This document shows, in pieces, positions 10,716 through 19,523 of a DNA stretch of 64,000 nucleotides. The number at the start of each line of letters is the position of its first letter. Positions within the stretch are counted from its first letter, which is position 1. Under the pieces are notes generated by a model. That model did not search any database and was not told where the DNA came from. It saw nothing but the letters and a program-made list of their open reading frames with translations. The translations under genes and the position numbers were made by a program. The DNA is from Bdellovibrionales bacterium (GTDB lineage: Bacteria; Bdellovibrionota; Bdellovibrionia; Bdellovibrionales; Bdellovibrionaceae), in assembly GCA_018266295.1 (NCBI GenBank), contig JAFEAQ010000011.1, forward strand, positions 843,626-907,625. The letters are read 5' to 3'.

Positions 10716-11363
10716 CTACAAACCTAGCTTTCCGTCGTTGGTGTAAATCATCTCCGGGTTCACGTGTCTGTACTGCTCGTATTTAAAACGCATTTTAATC
10801 AGGCGAAGCATCATCACATCCGGATCCAAATCCGGATCCTTACGGTGACGCTTCACTTCGTCCAGAATGAACTTTTTCGCCAGTTCTGGATGAAAGCAAA
10901 ATCCACGGGTGAATATAAAAGTATCCCCGTGCGGGATCAGGCGGGCCTCAAAGAGCTCTTCTTCGGCAAATCCAAAAATCCATGGAGAGGATTTCACGAC
11001 AAGCTTCTTATTTGCCAAAAGATCTTTGATGTAAACGTCGCTGCCCTTGATCTTAATAAATTCAAAAATAGAATGACGGTTTTGTTTCAAAACCTCGAGC
11101 TGCTGCACCTCTTCCGGAGAAAAACGCAACTCACGCTCGAGCATGCAGGCTTCTAAGGGAGTTTGCCCATAGCCGCTGAGCTCGCGAGTAAAGAAATACC
11201 AGTCATAGAATTGCGACATGCGCAGTTCATAATACTCTGAATGCTCATCCAAAGTGCCGGAGTTCTCGAAGAATTCCTTTTTGGCACGAGCCAATTCGAT
11301 TTTGAACATATCCCCAGCAAAGTGGTTGAGGATTTTTTCTATGAGCTTTTCGTACTCGTTCAT
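10716..11363 (-). CDS. Conserved-looking hypothetical protein inside the pyrimidine operon
   Basis: Family not recognised. 215 residues, charged, with no signal peptide or membrane segment, so probably cytoplasmic. The N-terminal half is helical and rich in Glu, Tyr and Phe; the middle carries an IKIKGSDVYIKDL-type beta region; the C-terminus is basic, with RHRKDPD near 180. Its ATG overlaps the carA stop (ATGA), and it ends 27 bases before carB. This tight coupling argues for a role tied to carbamoyl-phosphate synthesis or simply for co-expression; no function is claimed. Confidence 0.85.
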   Translation of the reverse strand: MNEYEKLIEKILNHFAGDMFKIELARAKKEFFENSGTLDEHSEYYELRMSQFYDWYFFTRELSGYGQTPLEACMLERELRFSPEEVQQLEVLKQNRHSIFEFIKIKGSDVYIKDLLANKKLVVKSSPWIFGFAEEELFEARLIPHGDTFIFTRGFCFHPELAKKFILDEVKRHRKDPDLDPDVMMLRLIKMRFKYEQYRHVNPEMIYTNDGKLGL

Positions 11364-12427
11364 AAAACTTTCTCTATAAAAAACTTAAACAAGTTCTTGG
11401 CCTCGTGAGGCCCAGGACATGCTTCAGGATGGTACTGAATTCCAAGATATTTCTTCTCAGGATTATAGAACCCCGCCACCGTTCCATCATTCAAATTTAT
11501 CTGGGTGACGCGGGCCTCAACCGGCAAAGTTTTCGGATCCACGGCATAACCGTGGTTTTGGCTCGTTACGTAGATCTGCTCCAGGAGGTCATCCTTAATC
11601 GGATGGTTGGCCCCACGGTGACCGAACTTCAATTTATAGGTTTTAGCCCCCAAAGCGAGCGACAAAACCTGATGACCCATGCAAATCCCGAAAACCGGCT
11701 TTTTGCCAATCAAATCTCGAATGGTCTGTGGCGCCACCTGCACGTCCGCAGGATCCCCAGGGCCGTTTGTCAGCATCACAAAATCAGGATTTGTAGAGAG
11801 AACTTCCTGTGTCGTAGCACGGCTCGGATAAATCGTGAGCTCCGAACAGTATTTCTGCAACTCACGCAAAATGTTCTCTTTGGAGCCAAAATCTAAGACA
11901 GCCACTTTGGGTCCGCCCAAGAAATCGCCACGGCGAGTTTCTTTAGTTTTGCGGCTCGCAAGATAAACCCAGTCTTTGTCGAGTTTTTTCTTTTCAGCAA
12001 TCAGAGCGGACGCCTTTTTCTTAGCATCTGCTTCATTCTCGGCCTGAACAAGGGCGCCCCAAGGGGTTCCTCCTGAACGAAGGCGCAAAACCAGTTCGCG
12101 CGTATCGAGCTCAGAAACTGCTGGAATGCCATTTTCATTGAGACGTTGAATCCAAGTTTTATCGCGGCCAGATTCTTGAAGCTGGAGAGCGATAAAGCCT
12201 TCGATCCACAACCGGCCTGACTCCCAAACTTGGTTATCAACACCGTAGTTCCCCATCATCGGAGCGGTCATCACCACAATCTGGCTGAAGTAAGATGGAT
12301 CTGTGGCAATCTCCTCATACCCAGAGTGAGAAGTATTAAAGACAACCTCTCCCGCGCGGTCTTCACCACCGTGCCATTTTCCAAAATAAACTTCACCAGT
12401 TTCTAAAACGAGAAAAGCTTTTTTCAT
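11360..12427 (-). CDS. carA: Carbamoyl-phosphate synthase small subunit (glutaminase)
   Basis: Hydrolyses glutamine and passes ammonia to CarB. 355 residues: an N-terminal CPSase small-chain domain (about 1-140) and a class I glutamine amidotransferase domain with the nucleophile Cys in GICMGHQ and the His/Glu pair in QYHPEACPGPHE. The frame is open about 60 bases upstream, but ATG at 12427 overlaps the pyrB stop as ATGA and begins with the normal MKKAFLVLETG. Confidence 0.97.
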   Translation of the reverse strand: MKKAFLVLETGEVYFGKWHGGEDRAGEVVFNTSHSGYEEIATDPSYFSQIVVMTAPMMGNYGVDNQVWESGRLWIEGFIALQLQESGRDKTWIQRLNENGIPAVSELDTRELVLRLRSGGTPWGALVQAENEADAKKKASALIAEKKKLDKDWVYLASRKTKETRRGDFLGGPKVAVLDFGSKENILRELQKYCSELTIYPSRATTQEVLSTNPDFVMLTNGPGDPADVQVAPQTIRDLIGKKPVFGICMGHQVLSLALGAKTYKLKFGHRGANHPIKDDLLEQIYVTSQNHGYAVDPKTLPVEARVTQINLNDGTVAGFYNPEKKYLGIQYHPEACPGPHEAKNLFKFFIEKVL

Positions 12428-13326
12428 GACACCACCTTTTGGGACAAAACATTTGCAAGCAAAGCCTGGCGCACATAAGTGCCCCATTTTACCTGCTCGA
12501 GAATCTTACAGCGCGGATCCTGATTCACATCGAGATCTAATTCTACTCCGTAGTTGACCGGGCCTGGATGCATGACCAAGCCATCGGACTTCCAGGATTT
12601 TAGCTTTTGCAAATTCAAACCAAACTGTTCGCGATAACTTGCCACAGAGAACTTCTCGACGTGACGTTCGTGTTGCACTCTCAAGGCCATGATAGACGTA
12701 GCCCACGAAAGGCCTTCGTCTAAGCGAGAGAAATACTTACCTTGATAGCCTTCAGGCAAAAACTCTTTTGGCCCACAAACAGCGATTTCATAACCGAGAA
12801 TCTTCGCAAGCTGAAAGTGAGAGCCGATCACACGGCTATGCTTCACATCACCAATCACGAGCAGCTTTTCTTTTGTAAAATCGCGGCCGTTAGCTTTCAA
12901 GGTCATCGCATCTAGCAAAGCTTGAGTTGGATGAGCCTTCTTGCCCCAACCTGCATTCAAAATCGGCATTTTGATCTTCTTTTGCAGATCATAGAGATCG
13001 ACATCGTCCCCGCAGCGAATAATAACTGCAGCGGGCTCCATCGCCGCGATATTGAGAACCGTGTCCTCAATACTTTCACCTTTTTCCAAACTTGTGCCCG
13101 CAGCACCGTCTAACAACAGCGGATGGACTCCTAAGCGTCCTGCCGCGGCTTCGAAGCTGAAACGCGTGCGAGTGCTGGGCTCAAAAAATAACAACGCCGC
13201 GGTTTTCGCGGCGAAATTTTGAGAGCCCGGGTGCTTGGAAAACTCCAAGGCCGAGAGAAAAATAGACTCAATTTTTGGAAAATCTAGATTTGAAATTTCA
13301 ATCAGTGCCGAGGAAGAATAAGACAT
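12424..13326 (-). CDS. pyrB: Aspartate carbamoyltransferase catalytic subunit
   Basis: Joins carbamoyl phosphate and aspartate, the first committed step of pyrimidine synthesis. 300 residues with the carbamoyl-phosphate loop FFEPSTRTRFSF, the HPTQ motif and HPGPVNYG. First gene of the pyrB-carA-unknown-carB group. No Shine-Dalgarno is visible before the ATG, and the likely promoter lies so close that the transcript leader would be only a few bases. No pyrI was seen. Confidence 0.96.
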   Translation of the reverse strand: MSYSSSALIEISNLDFPKIESIFLSALEFSKHPGSQNFAAKTAALLFFEPSTRTRFSFEAAAGRLGVHPLLLDGAAGTSLEKGESIEDTVLNIAAMEPAAVIIRCGDDVDLYDLQKKIKMPILNAGWGKKAHPTQALLDAMTLKANGRDFTKEKLLVIGDVKHSRVIGSHFQLAKILGYEIAVCGPKEFLPEGYQGKYFSRLDEGLSWATSIMALRVQHERHVEKFSVASYREQFGLNLQKLKSWKSDGLVMHPGPVNYGVELDLDVNQDPRCKILEQVKWGTYVRQALLANVLSQKVVS

Positions 13327-13336
13327 CTGAGATAAG

Positions 13337-13366
13337 AGAATATTGGCTGGGCCTAGAGTGTGTCAA
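13337..13366 (-). promoter_or_regulatory. Possible pyrB promoter
   Basis: On the minus strand a perfect TTGACA (13361-13366) is followed after 18 bases by TATTCT (13337-13342). It sits in the 51-base gap between the end of a signal peptidase gene and pyrB. Transcription would begin within about 5-8 bases of the pyrB ATG, consistent with the lack of a Shine-Dalgarno. Prediction by eye only. Confidence 0.4.
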
Positions 13367-13377
13367 TGGCCGTGAGA

Positions 13378-14064
13378 CTAATGCACGCCAGAAAAAACGC
13401 GTTGCCAACGCACGCTCGGATACCGATCACCGCCCCAACGTTTTTGCCAGTCTAAAGAAAGCCAAACAAAGAGGACTTTGCCATAAATTTGACCAGTTGG
13501 CACAGTGCCCCAGTAGCGGGAATCATCGCTCGCATCACGATTATCGCCCAAAAGAAAGATTTCTCCAGGCGGAACCACCAGGGGGCCGAAATTCTGCTCT
13601 TCACGATTTCTTTGGAAAATCACTCGGCGAAAAGTGCCAAGATCACGTTCAACATAGATATCAAACGCTTCTGGATTTGGGTTGTCTTCGGGACGGGGCG
13701 GATTCTCGATTTCGTAATCGAGCGGAGTTTCGTTAATCACCAGTTTGCCATTCGTGATTTGGATTTTATCTCCTGGCAGACCGATCACGCGCTTCACATA
13801 GCTCGTATCCGGCTGATTAGGATATGAAAACACCACCAAGTCGCCTCTTTCCGGCGTTTTTTCATTCAGAGCAGAGCTCGCCCAGGGAAAACGGAAACCG
13901 TAGGCAAGACGATAAGAAAAAATAAAATCGCCAGCTTTAAGGGTGGGCTGCATAGAGCCCGTCGGTACTTTGTAAGCAGTCATGATGAAGCTTCTGACAA
14001 AAAGTGCCAGCAATACCGAAATCAGAATTGTTACGAGGTAGTCCTTCCATTGACCGCTCAACAT
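13378..14064 (-). CDS. lepB: Signal peptidase I (third of three tandem copies)
   Basis: Membrane serine protease that removes signal peptides from exported proteins. 228 residues with one N-terminal membrane helix (about 10-27), the Ser nucleophile in PTGSMQPTL, the Lys general base in YVKRVIGLPGD, and the box GDNRDASDDSRYWG. All catalytic boxes are intact. Compared with the other two copies the middle insert is Pro/Asn-rich (about 125-145), which may change substrate choice. It lies four bases after the second copy. Confidence 0.94.
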   Translation of the reverse strand: MLSGQWKDYLVTILISVLLALFVRSFIMTAYKVPTGSMQPTLKAGDFIFSYRLAYGFRFPWASSALNEKTPERGDLVVFSYPNQPDTSYVKRVIGLPGDKIQITNGKLVINETPLDYEIENPPRPEDNPNPEAFDIYVERDLGTFRRVIFQRNREEQNFGPLVVPPGEIFLLGDNRDASDDSRYWGTVPTGQIYGKVLFVWLSLDWQKRWGGDRYPSVRWQRVFSGVH

Positions 14065-14068
14065 GGGA

Positions 14069-14770
14069 CTATTGTACTGAATTAAATAGCCTTTGCCAGC
14101 GAATTTGTCTCGGGTCGCAAATATATGAGACGGAAGTGAGGGTGTTTTCGCAGCTCAACCAGATAATAGAAGCTGGACCTACGAGATATTTTTCAGGCAC
14201 AAAGCCCCAGACGCGACCGTCACTCGACTGATCACGATTGTCGCCCATAAAGAAATACTCATGGTCTGGAACTTTATACTCTTTACTTTCACTACTTGCT
14301 GTTGGTGATCCATAGAAGCGCACAACATGCTTTTGTTCGCCGACAGACTCGACGTAATATCTAAAGCCGTCGTCATCAAGCGGCGCATGCTCTTTGAGCG
14401 TCCACTCTTCACCATTCACAGTGATTTTCCCGCTCCCTTGCACGACGACAGTATCTCCAGGCAGGCCGATCAAACGCTTGATATAGAAAACATCCGGATT
14501 TTCTGGGTAACGGAAGACAAGGACCTCTCCACGTTTTGGCGTTCGCCAGCGCGCCAGCCAGTAGTCAGAAAATGGAATCTTGAGGCCTAAAGAGTATTTT
14601 TTAACGAAGATATGATCGTGAACCAGTAGGTTGGGAATCATGCTTCCCGAGGGAATCACAAACGGTTCAATAATAATCCAGCGAATCCCGAACACAACAA
14701 GCAGAGGTAAAAGAAAAGTCCCTATGGCCTGAGGCCAAGTTCCTTTAAGACTTTTCTTTGCTTGATCCAT
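14069..14770 (-). CDS. lepB: Signal peptidase I (second of three tandem copies)
   Basis: 233 residues with one membrane helix (about 15-35), the Ser nucleophile in IPSGSMIPNL, Lys in YIKRLIGLPGD and box GDNRDQSSDGRVWG, so catalytically complete. The last box has Gly where Ser is usual (SDGR rather than SDSR). It starts 24 bases after the first copy. The C-terminal part matches the first copy closely, including a Cys-containing tail ending in a WQRLFNSVQ-like segment, so the two look like recent duplicates. Confidence 0.94.
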   Translation of the reverse strand: MDQAKKSLKGTWPQAIGTFLLPLLVVFGIRWIIIEPFVIPSGSMIPNLLVHDHIFVKKYSLGLKIPFSDYWLARWRTPKRGEVLVFRYPENPDVFYIKRLIGLPGDTVVVQGSGKITVNGEEWTLKEHAPLDDDGFRYYVESVGEQKHVVRFYGSPTASSESKEYKVPDHEYFFMGDNRDQSSDGRVWGFVPEKYLVGPASIIWLSCENTLTSVSYICDPRQIRWQRLFNSVQ

Positions 14771-14794
14771 GGTTCACTCGACTCGCTATTGCGA

Positions 14795-15562
14795 TTAATT
14801 TACAGAGTGGAAGAAACGTCCCCAACGAATCGTCAGAGGGTTGCACAGGACTGGCACCATCGGAATGGTCTCTTCACAGCTGAGCCAAATAAACATCGCA
14901 CGTCCGAGGATGTTTTGCTCTGGCAAAAAGCCCCAGACGCGGCTGTCGGCAGAGTTATTACGATTATCTCCCATTACAAACAGCTGACCATCAGGAACGG
15001 TCACAGGGCCATAGCTTTCGTAGACATCGCCACGGCGAAGAAGAATGCTGTGGTCTTTTGAACCGAGAGCTTCAGTGAAGAAAACATAGTTGTTCTTGTC
15101 GTCACCGAGGTTGCCGTCACGCTGGAAATCCGCATCGCGAAGCCAGTTGAAATCATCTTGGCTGACCGGAACTTTCTTCTCTTGAGGTTTATCATTAATG
15201 AACAAAGTACCGTTTTCGTAATAAATCTTATCACCTGGCTCACCGACCACGCGCTTAATGAAGAACGTGCTCATGTCTTTAGGATATTTGAAAACGATCA
15301 CTTCACCGCGTTTTGGCGTCCCGAACTTGATCAACCAGTTTTCGCTAAAAGGAACACGGATACCGTAAACGAGCTTGTTCACGAAGATATGATCGTGGAT
15401 CAACAAAGATGGCAGCATAGAGCCAGATGGAATCACATAAGCTTCAATGAAGCCCCAACGGATGAACAAGGCGATGAAAACGGCCAAAAAGAGCGAGCCC
15501 CATCCATCTGTCCAAAAGTGCTTCGTACGGAAATCCCAGCTGTTTTTATTTTCGCCGCTCAT
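14795..15562 (-). CDS. lepB: Signal peptidase I (first of three tandem copies)
   Basis: 255 residues, the longest copy. Membrane helix at about 20-38, Ser in IPSGSMLPSL, Lys in FIKRVVGEPGD and box GDNRNNSADSRVWG, so the Ser-Lys dyad is intact. It begins three bases after the lepA stop, which matches the lepA-lepB linkage found widely in bacteria. The tail has a pair of Cys residues near the C-terminus, shared with the second copy. Confidence 0.95.
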   Translation of the reverse strand: MSGENKNSWDFRTKHFWTDGWGSLFLAVFIALFIRWGFIEAYVIPSGSMLPSLLIHDHIFVNKLVYGIRVPFSENWLIKFGTPKRGEVIVFKYPKDMSTFFIKRVVGEPGDKIYYENGTLFINDKPQEKKVPVSQDDFNWLRDADFQRDGNLGDDKNNYVFFTEALGSKDHSILLRRGDVYESYGPVTVPDGQLFVMGDNRNNSADSRVWGFLPEQNILGRAMFIWLSCEETIPMVPVLCNPLTIRWGRFFHSVN

Positions 15563-15565
15563 GCT

Positions 15566-17365
15566 TTAGTCCTCAACCTTCAAAATGGCCAAAAAGGCTT
15601 CTTGAGGCACATCGACAGTACCGATCTGCTTCATGCGCTTCTTACCTTCTTTTTGCTTCTCGAGAAGCTTACGCTTACGAGAAATATCACCACCATAACA
15701 CTTCGCCGTCACGTCTTTTCTGAGGGCCCCGAGGGTCTCACGCGCGACGATCTTAGCACCAATCGCTGCTTGAATAGCGACTTGGTATTGTTGTCGTGGG
15801 ATCAATTCTTTCATCTTCTCAGCCAAAGCACGACCGCGAGTCACTGCCTTAGACCGATGGATGATCAAAGAAAGCGCGTCAATCGGCTCGCCGTTGATCA
15901 AAATATCCATCTTCACAAGGTCAGCCTCTTCGAAATCCATGAATTCATATTCCAAGGAAGCATAACCCTTGGAGATGGACTTCAAACGGTCATAGAAATC
16001 CATCACCATCTCATTCATCGGAAGTTTGTATTCGATGATGACCTTGGTTTCATTCACGTAGTCCATTTTTTGCTGAATGCCACGTTTGTCTTCGCACAAT
16101 TTCAGGATGCCACCGATATACTCCGTCGGAGTATGGACAGTCACCTTCACGAAGGGCTCTTCGAACTTGGCAATCGCTGTTTCTGCCGGCATTTGCGATG
16201 GGTTCTCGAGCATCATTGTCGTGCCGTCGGTTTTTGTGATTCTGTACACAACCGTTGGCGCCGTCGTGATGAGATCGAGATTAAACTCACGTTCGAGACG
16301 CTCTTGCACGATCTCCATATGCAGAAGACCCAAGAAACCGCAGCGGTAACCGAAGCCCAAGGCCATGGATTTTTCTACTTCGAATGTCAAAGACGAGTCG
16401 TTCAAGCAGAGCTTATCCAAAGCATCGCGCAAGCTTTCGTACTCCGAAGCTACGACAGGAAAGATCCCCGCGAAAACCATGGGCTTGATTTTTTGGAAAC
16501 CAGGCAATGGCTCTAAAGCACCATGCTTTGCCGCCGTCACAGTATCGCCGACTTTGACGTCGCGAATATCTTTGATACCACAGATGATAAAACCCACTTC
16601 ACCGGCCTCAAGCACGTCGAGCATATCGGGGAATGGAGTGTATTTACCCATACGCAAAACTTCATAGTCACGGTCTGTGGCCATGAACTTAATGCGGTCG
16701 CCTTTTTTGATCACGCCGTCGACCATGCGGACCAGGACGACAACGCCTTGGTAAGCGTCGAACCAAGAGTCAAAGATCAACGCACGTGGCGTTTTGCTGC
16801 GGTCAGCGTCTGGTGGCGGAACTTTTTGAACGATCGACTCGAGAATATCAGTGATACCGATTTTCTCTTTTGCCGATGCGTGAATGATATCCGTACAGTC
16901 CAAACCAACAGTGTCTTCGATTTGCTTCTTTACTCCTTCTGGATCCGCAGAAGGAAGATCGATTTTATTTAATACAGGAATGATCTCGAGATCATTTTCG
17001 ATCGCAAGATAAACGTTCGCCAAAGTTTGAGCCTCAACACCTTGAGCGGCATCGACCACAAGGATCGCGCCTTCACAAGCGGCAAGGGAACGCGAAACTT
17101 CATAAGAGAAATCCACGTGCCCCGGTGTATCGATCAAGTTGATCTGATACGTGTTGCCGTCTTTGGATTTAAACTTCAGACAAACGGTCTGAGCTTTAAT
17201 GGTGATCCCGCGTTCGCGTTCGAGTTCCATGTTATCCAGGAACTGATCTTTCTTTTCACGGTCAGAAAGCGCTCCCGTCGCTTGAAGAAGCCCATCTGCT
17301 AGAGTGGACTTCCCGTGGTCGATGTGGGCGATGATAGAGAAATTTCGAATAAACTTGGGATCCAT
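15566..17365 (-). CDS. lepA: Elongation factor 4 (LepA)
   Basis: Ribosome-binding GTPase that back-translocates or remodels stalled ribosomes. 599 residues, normal length: G1 AHIDHGKST (about 13-21), G3 DTPGHVDF, G4 NKIDLP, EF-G-like domains III and V, and the LepA-specific basic C-terminal domain. The ATG is preceded by TGGA. It sits between metK and the three signal peptidase genes. Confidence 0.97.
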   Translation of the reverse strand: MDPKFIRNFSIIAHIDHGKSTLADGLLQATGALSDREKKDQFLDNMELERERGITIKAQTVCLKFKSKDGNTYQINLIDTPGHVDFSYEVSRSLAACEGAILVVDAAQGVEAQTLANVYLAIENDLEIIPVLNKIDLPSADPEGVKKQIEDTVGLDCTDIIHASAKEKIGITDILESIVQKVPPPDADRSKTPRALIFDSWFDAYQGVVVLVRMVDGVIKKGDRIKFMATDRDYEVLRMGKYTPFPDMLDVLEAGEVGFIICGIKDIRDVKVGDTVTAAKHGALEPLPGFQKIKPMVFAGIFPVVASEYESLRDALDKLCLNDSSLTFEVEKSMALGFGYRCGFLGLLHMEIVQERLEREFNLDLITTAPTVVYRITKTDGTTMMLENPSQMPAETAIAKFEEPFVKVTVHTPTEYIGGILKLCEDKRGIQQKMDYVNETKVIIEYKLPMNEMVMDFYDRLKSISKGYASLEYEFMDFEEADLVKMDILINGEPIDALSLIIHRSKAVTRGRALAEKMKELIPRQQYQVAIQAAIGAKIVARETLGALRKDVTAKCYGGDISRKRKLLEKQKEGKKRMKQIGTVDVPQEAFLAILKVED

Positions 17366-17420
17366 TAAATTCCAGTTCCGCCCGCGAGGGCCGAAGAGTT
17401 CCCTCCCTCAAGGGGAAGGA

Positions 17421-18584
17421 TTAAGCCAAACCTTTGACAGCTTCTTTGAGTTGATCAACCTTGTTCAGTTTTTCCCAAGTGAAGCCTTCTTCGTTACGGC
17501 CGAAGTGACCGTACGCCGAAGTCGCGCTGTAGATGGGGCGAAGAAGATCGAATTCTTTCGTGATTCTTGCAGGACGCAAGTCCCACACTTTACGAACCGC
17601 TTTTTCCAAAACTTCTGCACCGACTTTGCTTGTGCCGTAGTCATTCACAGTGATGCTCACTGGTTCAGCCACGCCGATTGCGTAAGCAACTTGGATCAAG
17701 CAACGGTCCGCAAGGCCCGCACCGACGATATTCTTAGCGATGTGGCGAGCTGCATAGGCTGCAGAACGGTCCACTTTTGAAGGATCTTTACCAGAGAATG
17801 CGCCACCACCGTGAGCACCGTGACCACCATAGGTATCAACGATGATTTTACGGCCCGTCAAACCGGCGTCACCCATAGGACCACCCGTTACGAAACGGCC
17901 GGTTGGGTTCACGTGGAACTTAGTGTTGTTGTCGATCCATTTTGAAGGAATATGCTTTTTGATAAGTTCGTTCACAACGAATTCTTTGATCGTTGCATTG
18001 TTCACGTCTTCAGCGTGCTGAGTAGAAATAACGATGGTGTCGATACGCTTTGCAAGACCGTTTTCATACTGAACCGTGACCTGTGACTTAGCGTCTGGGC
18101 GAAGCCAGTTCACTTTGTTTGCTTTTCTCAAAGCTGCCAACTCACGCACGAGAGTGTGTGACATCGCGATTGAAAGTGGCATCAACTCAGGAGTTTCATT
18201 CACAGCGTAACCGAACATCAAGCCTTGGTCGCCCGCGCCTTGATCATCGCTCAAAGTTTCTTTCACGCCGACAGCGATGTCTGGGCTCTGTTGGCCAACT
18301 GCAACCATCACGCCGCAAGTTTTGTAGTCGAAGCCTTTGTCAGTGTCATCGTAACCGATGCGCTTAACAACGTTACGAGCCACTTCTGCGAAATTCACTT
18401 TCGCGCCCGTCGAGATTTCACCAGCAACAACAACTAAGCCGGTCGTCAGCAAAGTTTCACAAGCAACGCGCCCTTTTGGGTCTTGAGCCAGGATAGCATC
18501 TAAGATGCCATCACTGATTTGATCCGCCATTTTATCTGGGTGGCCTTCAGAAACAGATTCGCTTGTAAAAAGATAGTTTTTCAA
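17421..18584 (-). CDS. metK: S-adenosylmethionine synthetase
   Basis: Makes S-adenosylmethionine from methionine and ATP. 387 residues with SEGHPDK (about 12-18), [12 protein letters not shown] and [16 protein letters not shown], the three family signatures. The start codon is TTG (18582-18584), eight bases after GAGG; no nearby ATG would keep the conserved start of the protein. First gene of the metK-lepA-lepB run. A structured leader and promoter candidate lie upstream. Confidence 0.97.
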   Translation of the reverse strand: MKNYLFTSESVSEGHPDKMADQISDGILDAILAQDPKGRVACETLLTTGLVVVAGEISTGAKVNFAEVARNVVKRIGYDDTDKGFDYKTCGVMVAVGQQSPDIAVGVKETLSDDQGAGDQGLMFGYAVNETPELMPLSIAMSHTLVRELAALRKANKVNWLRPDAKSQVTVQYENGLAKRIDTIVISTQHAEDVNNATIKEFVVNELIKKHIPSKWIDNNTKFHVNPTGRFVTGGPMGDAGLTGRKIIVDTYGGHGAHGGGAFSGKDPSKVDRSAAYAARHIAKNIVGAGLADRCLIQVAYAIGVAEPVSITVNDYGTSKVGAEVLEKAVRKVWDLRPARITKEFDLLRPIYSATSAYGHFGRNEEGFTWEKLNKVDQLKEAVKGLA

Positions 18585-18592
18585 TTTCGTGT

Positions 18593-18692
18593 CCTCGTTT
18601 GGTAAGCCGACGTAACCATTCTTGTGCTTTGGCCGCCGTGTTGACGATTCTATGACTTTTCCTGTAACGGCGCAAATTAACGCAAACCGAGG
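18593..18692 (-). promoter_or_regulatory. metK: metK upstream region: nested inverted repeats and candidate promoter
   Basis: On the minus strand an outer repeat pairs CCTCGGTTTG (18683-18692) with CAAACGAGG (18593-18601), nine pairs with one bulge; the GAGG arm is the metK Shine-Dalgarno. An inner repeat pairs CGCCGT (18667-18672) with ACGGCG (18634-18639). A competing reading is a promoter with -35 TTGACC (18697-18702), a 17-base spacer and -10 TAATTT (18674-18679), which would leave the left outer arm outside the transcript. It matches none of the known SAM riboswitches I could recall. Translation control is therefore only a possibility. Confidence 0.4.
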
Positions 18693-18702
18693 TAGGGGTC
18701 AA

Positions 18703-18734
18703 TAAAAAGCCCCCGGTTTTTAAGGCCGGGGGCT
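18703..18734 (-). terminator. Rho-independent terminator after hpf
   Basis: Read on the minus strand, AGCCCCCGG (18734-18726) pairs perfectly with CCGGGGGCT (18716-18708) around a nine-base loop, followed by TTTTTATT. It closes the hpf transcript and separates it from metK. Confidence 0.9.
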
Positions 18735-18761
18735 CCAAAGATTTGCTCTATTTTTAAAGAC

Positions 18762-19136
18762 TTAGCCCGCCTTTTTGGCAGTCTTCGCCTCAAACTCCAA
18801 ACGAGAGTTTAATTGATCCATTTTACCCTCGCGGCTGAGTTCAGGCTTCTTATGGTGCTGCATGATTTTGCGGGTTTTTAAGAACTGCTTTTCAAGCTTT
18901 TCCACAACCAAGTCCACCGCCGTATAAGCGTCCATATTGTACGAAGTGGCTTTAAAATATTTTTCGCGGGTATTTACCGTAACCTCCACACAGAATTCAT
19001 TTTTAATTTTACTGAAATAGACATTTCCGTAGCCCTCTTTAAGCAGGAACTTACCGATCTCTTCCATCTTCTCTTCAGTGTAAGTGACCAGCGCATCTGA
19101 GTGATCAAGGTGCTTAAAGGTATAATTGAGTTTCAT
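18762..19136 (-). CDS. hpf: Ribosome hibernation promoting factor, short form
   Basis: Binds the 30S decoding region and helps inactive ribosomes pair. 124 residues: the single beta-alpha-beta-beta-beta-alpha HPF domain (about 1-100) and a short Lys/Glu-rich tail, without the long C-terminal dimerisation domain. The ATG has a GAGGAG Shine-Dalgarno six bases upstream. In many bacteria hpf follows rpoN; here rpoN is about 7 kb away. In a predator it could serve the resting or attack phase, which is inference. Confidence 0.92.
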   Translation of the reverse strand: MKLNYTFKHLDHSDALVTYTEEKMEEIGKFLLKEGYGNVYFSKIKNEFCVEVTVNTREKYFKATSYNMDAYTAVDLVVEKLEKQFLKTRKIMQHHKKPELSREGKMDQLNSRLEFEAKTAKKAG

Positions 19137-19224
19137 GTCTTCTCCTCTGGACGGTTGGGGCCCCTTCTCCAGGGCCTTGGTCTTAGTTTCTTATCGGTCA
19201 AGCTCGACTAAAGATGAGTGGAAC

Positions 19225-19366
19225 TTGGTGGTTTTTATTCGAACATAAAAATGATGCTCTGCCTCCTGTCATGAGTTGAGATCCCGGGGGAGGGGTCTTC
19301 TCATTTTGAGACAGGTCCAGGGTGTAAAAAGGTTAAAACATCACCGCTTTTCCTGAGCGGTGTTTT
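19225..19366 (+). ncRNA. Candidate small structured RNA between hpf and fabH
   Basis: The 380-base divergent gap between hpf and fabH has no convincing coding frame. On the plus strand it holds a weak TTGGTG / TAAAAA promoter-like pair (19225-19251), then a long imperfect hairpin whose outer arms are CCTGTC (19265-19270) and GACAGG (19310-19315), with further pairing inside (ATGAG/CTCAT, and GAGATCCC with GGGGTCTTC using wobble pairs). A perfect seven-base stem CACCGCT/AGCGGTG (19342-19362) followed by TTTT could be its terminator. That would give an RNA of about 110 bases. It did not match 6S RNA or tmRNA. Expression is unproven. Confidence 0.35.
19342..19366 (+). terminator. Stem-loop with short T-run upstream of fabH
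   Basis: CACCGCT pairs with AGCGGTG around a seven-base loop, followed by TTTT on the plus strand and by TGTTTTAA on the minus strand. It could end a small transcript from either side. The T-run is short, so the call is moderate. Confidence 0.5.
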
Positions 19367-19523
19367 GGCGTTGGCCCGAGGAGGCCCACGAAATAGTTTT
19401 CATTCGAGAAATATTTGAAGATGCTGTGTGTTTTTTGTAAACAGCAATTAATCTATAACACTTGGCTTTCAACAAAGTCCGGAGTAGAAACGCCCTCATC
19501 ATCTGCAATGAAAGGTCGTGGCT

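Noticed and set aside
17366-17420. Possible terminator between metK and lepA
   Set aside because: Only four- to five-base GC stems without a T-run; the genes are probably co-transcribed.
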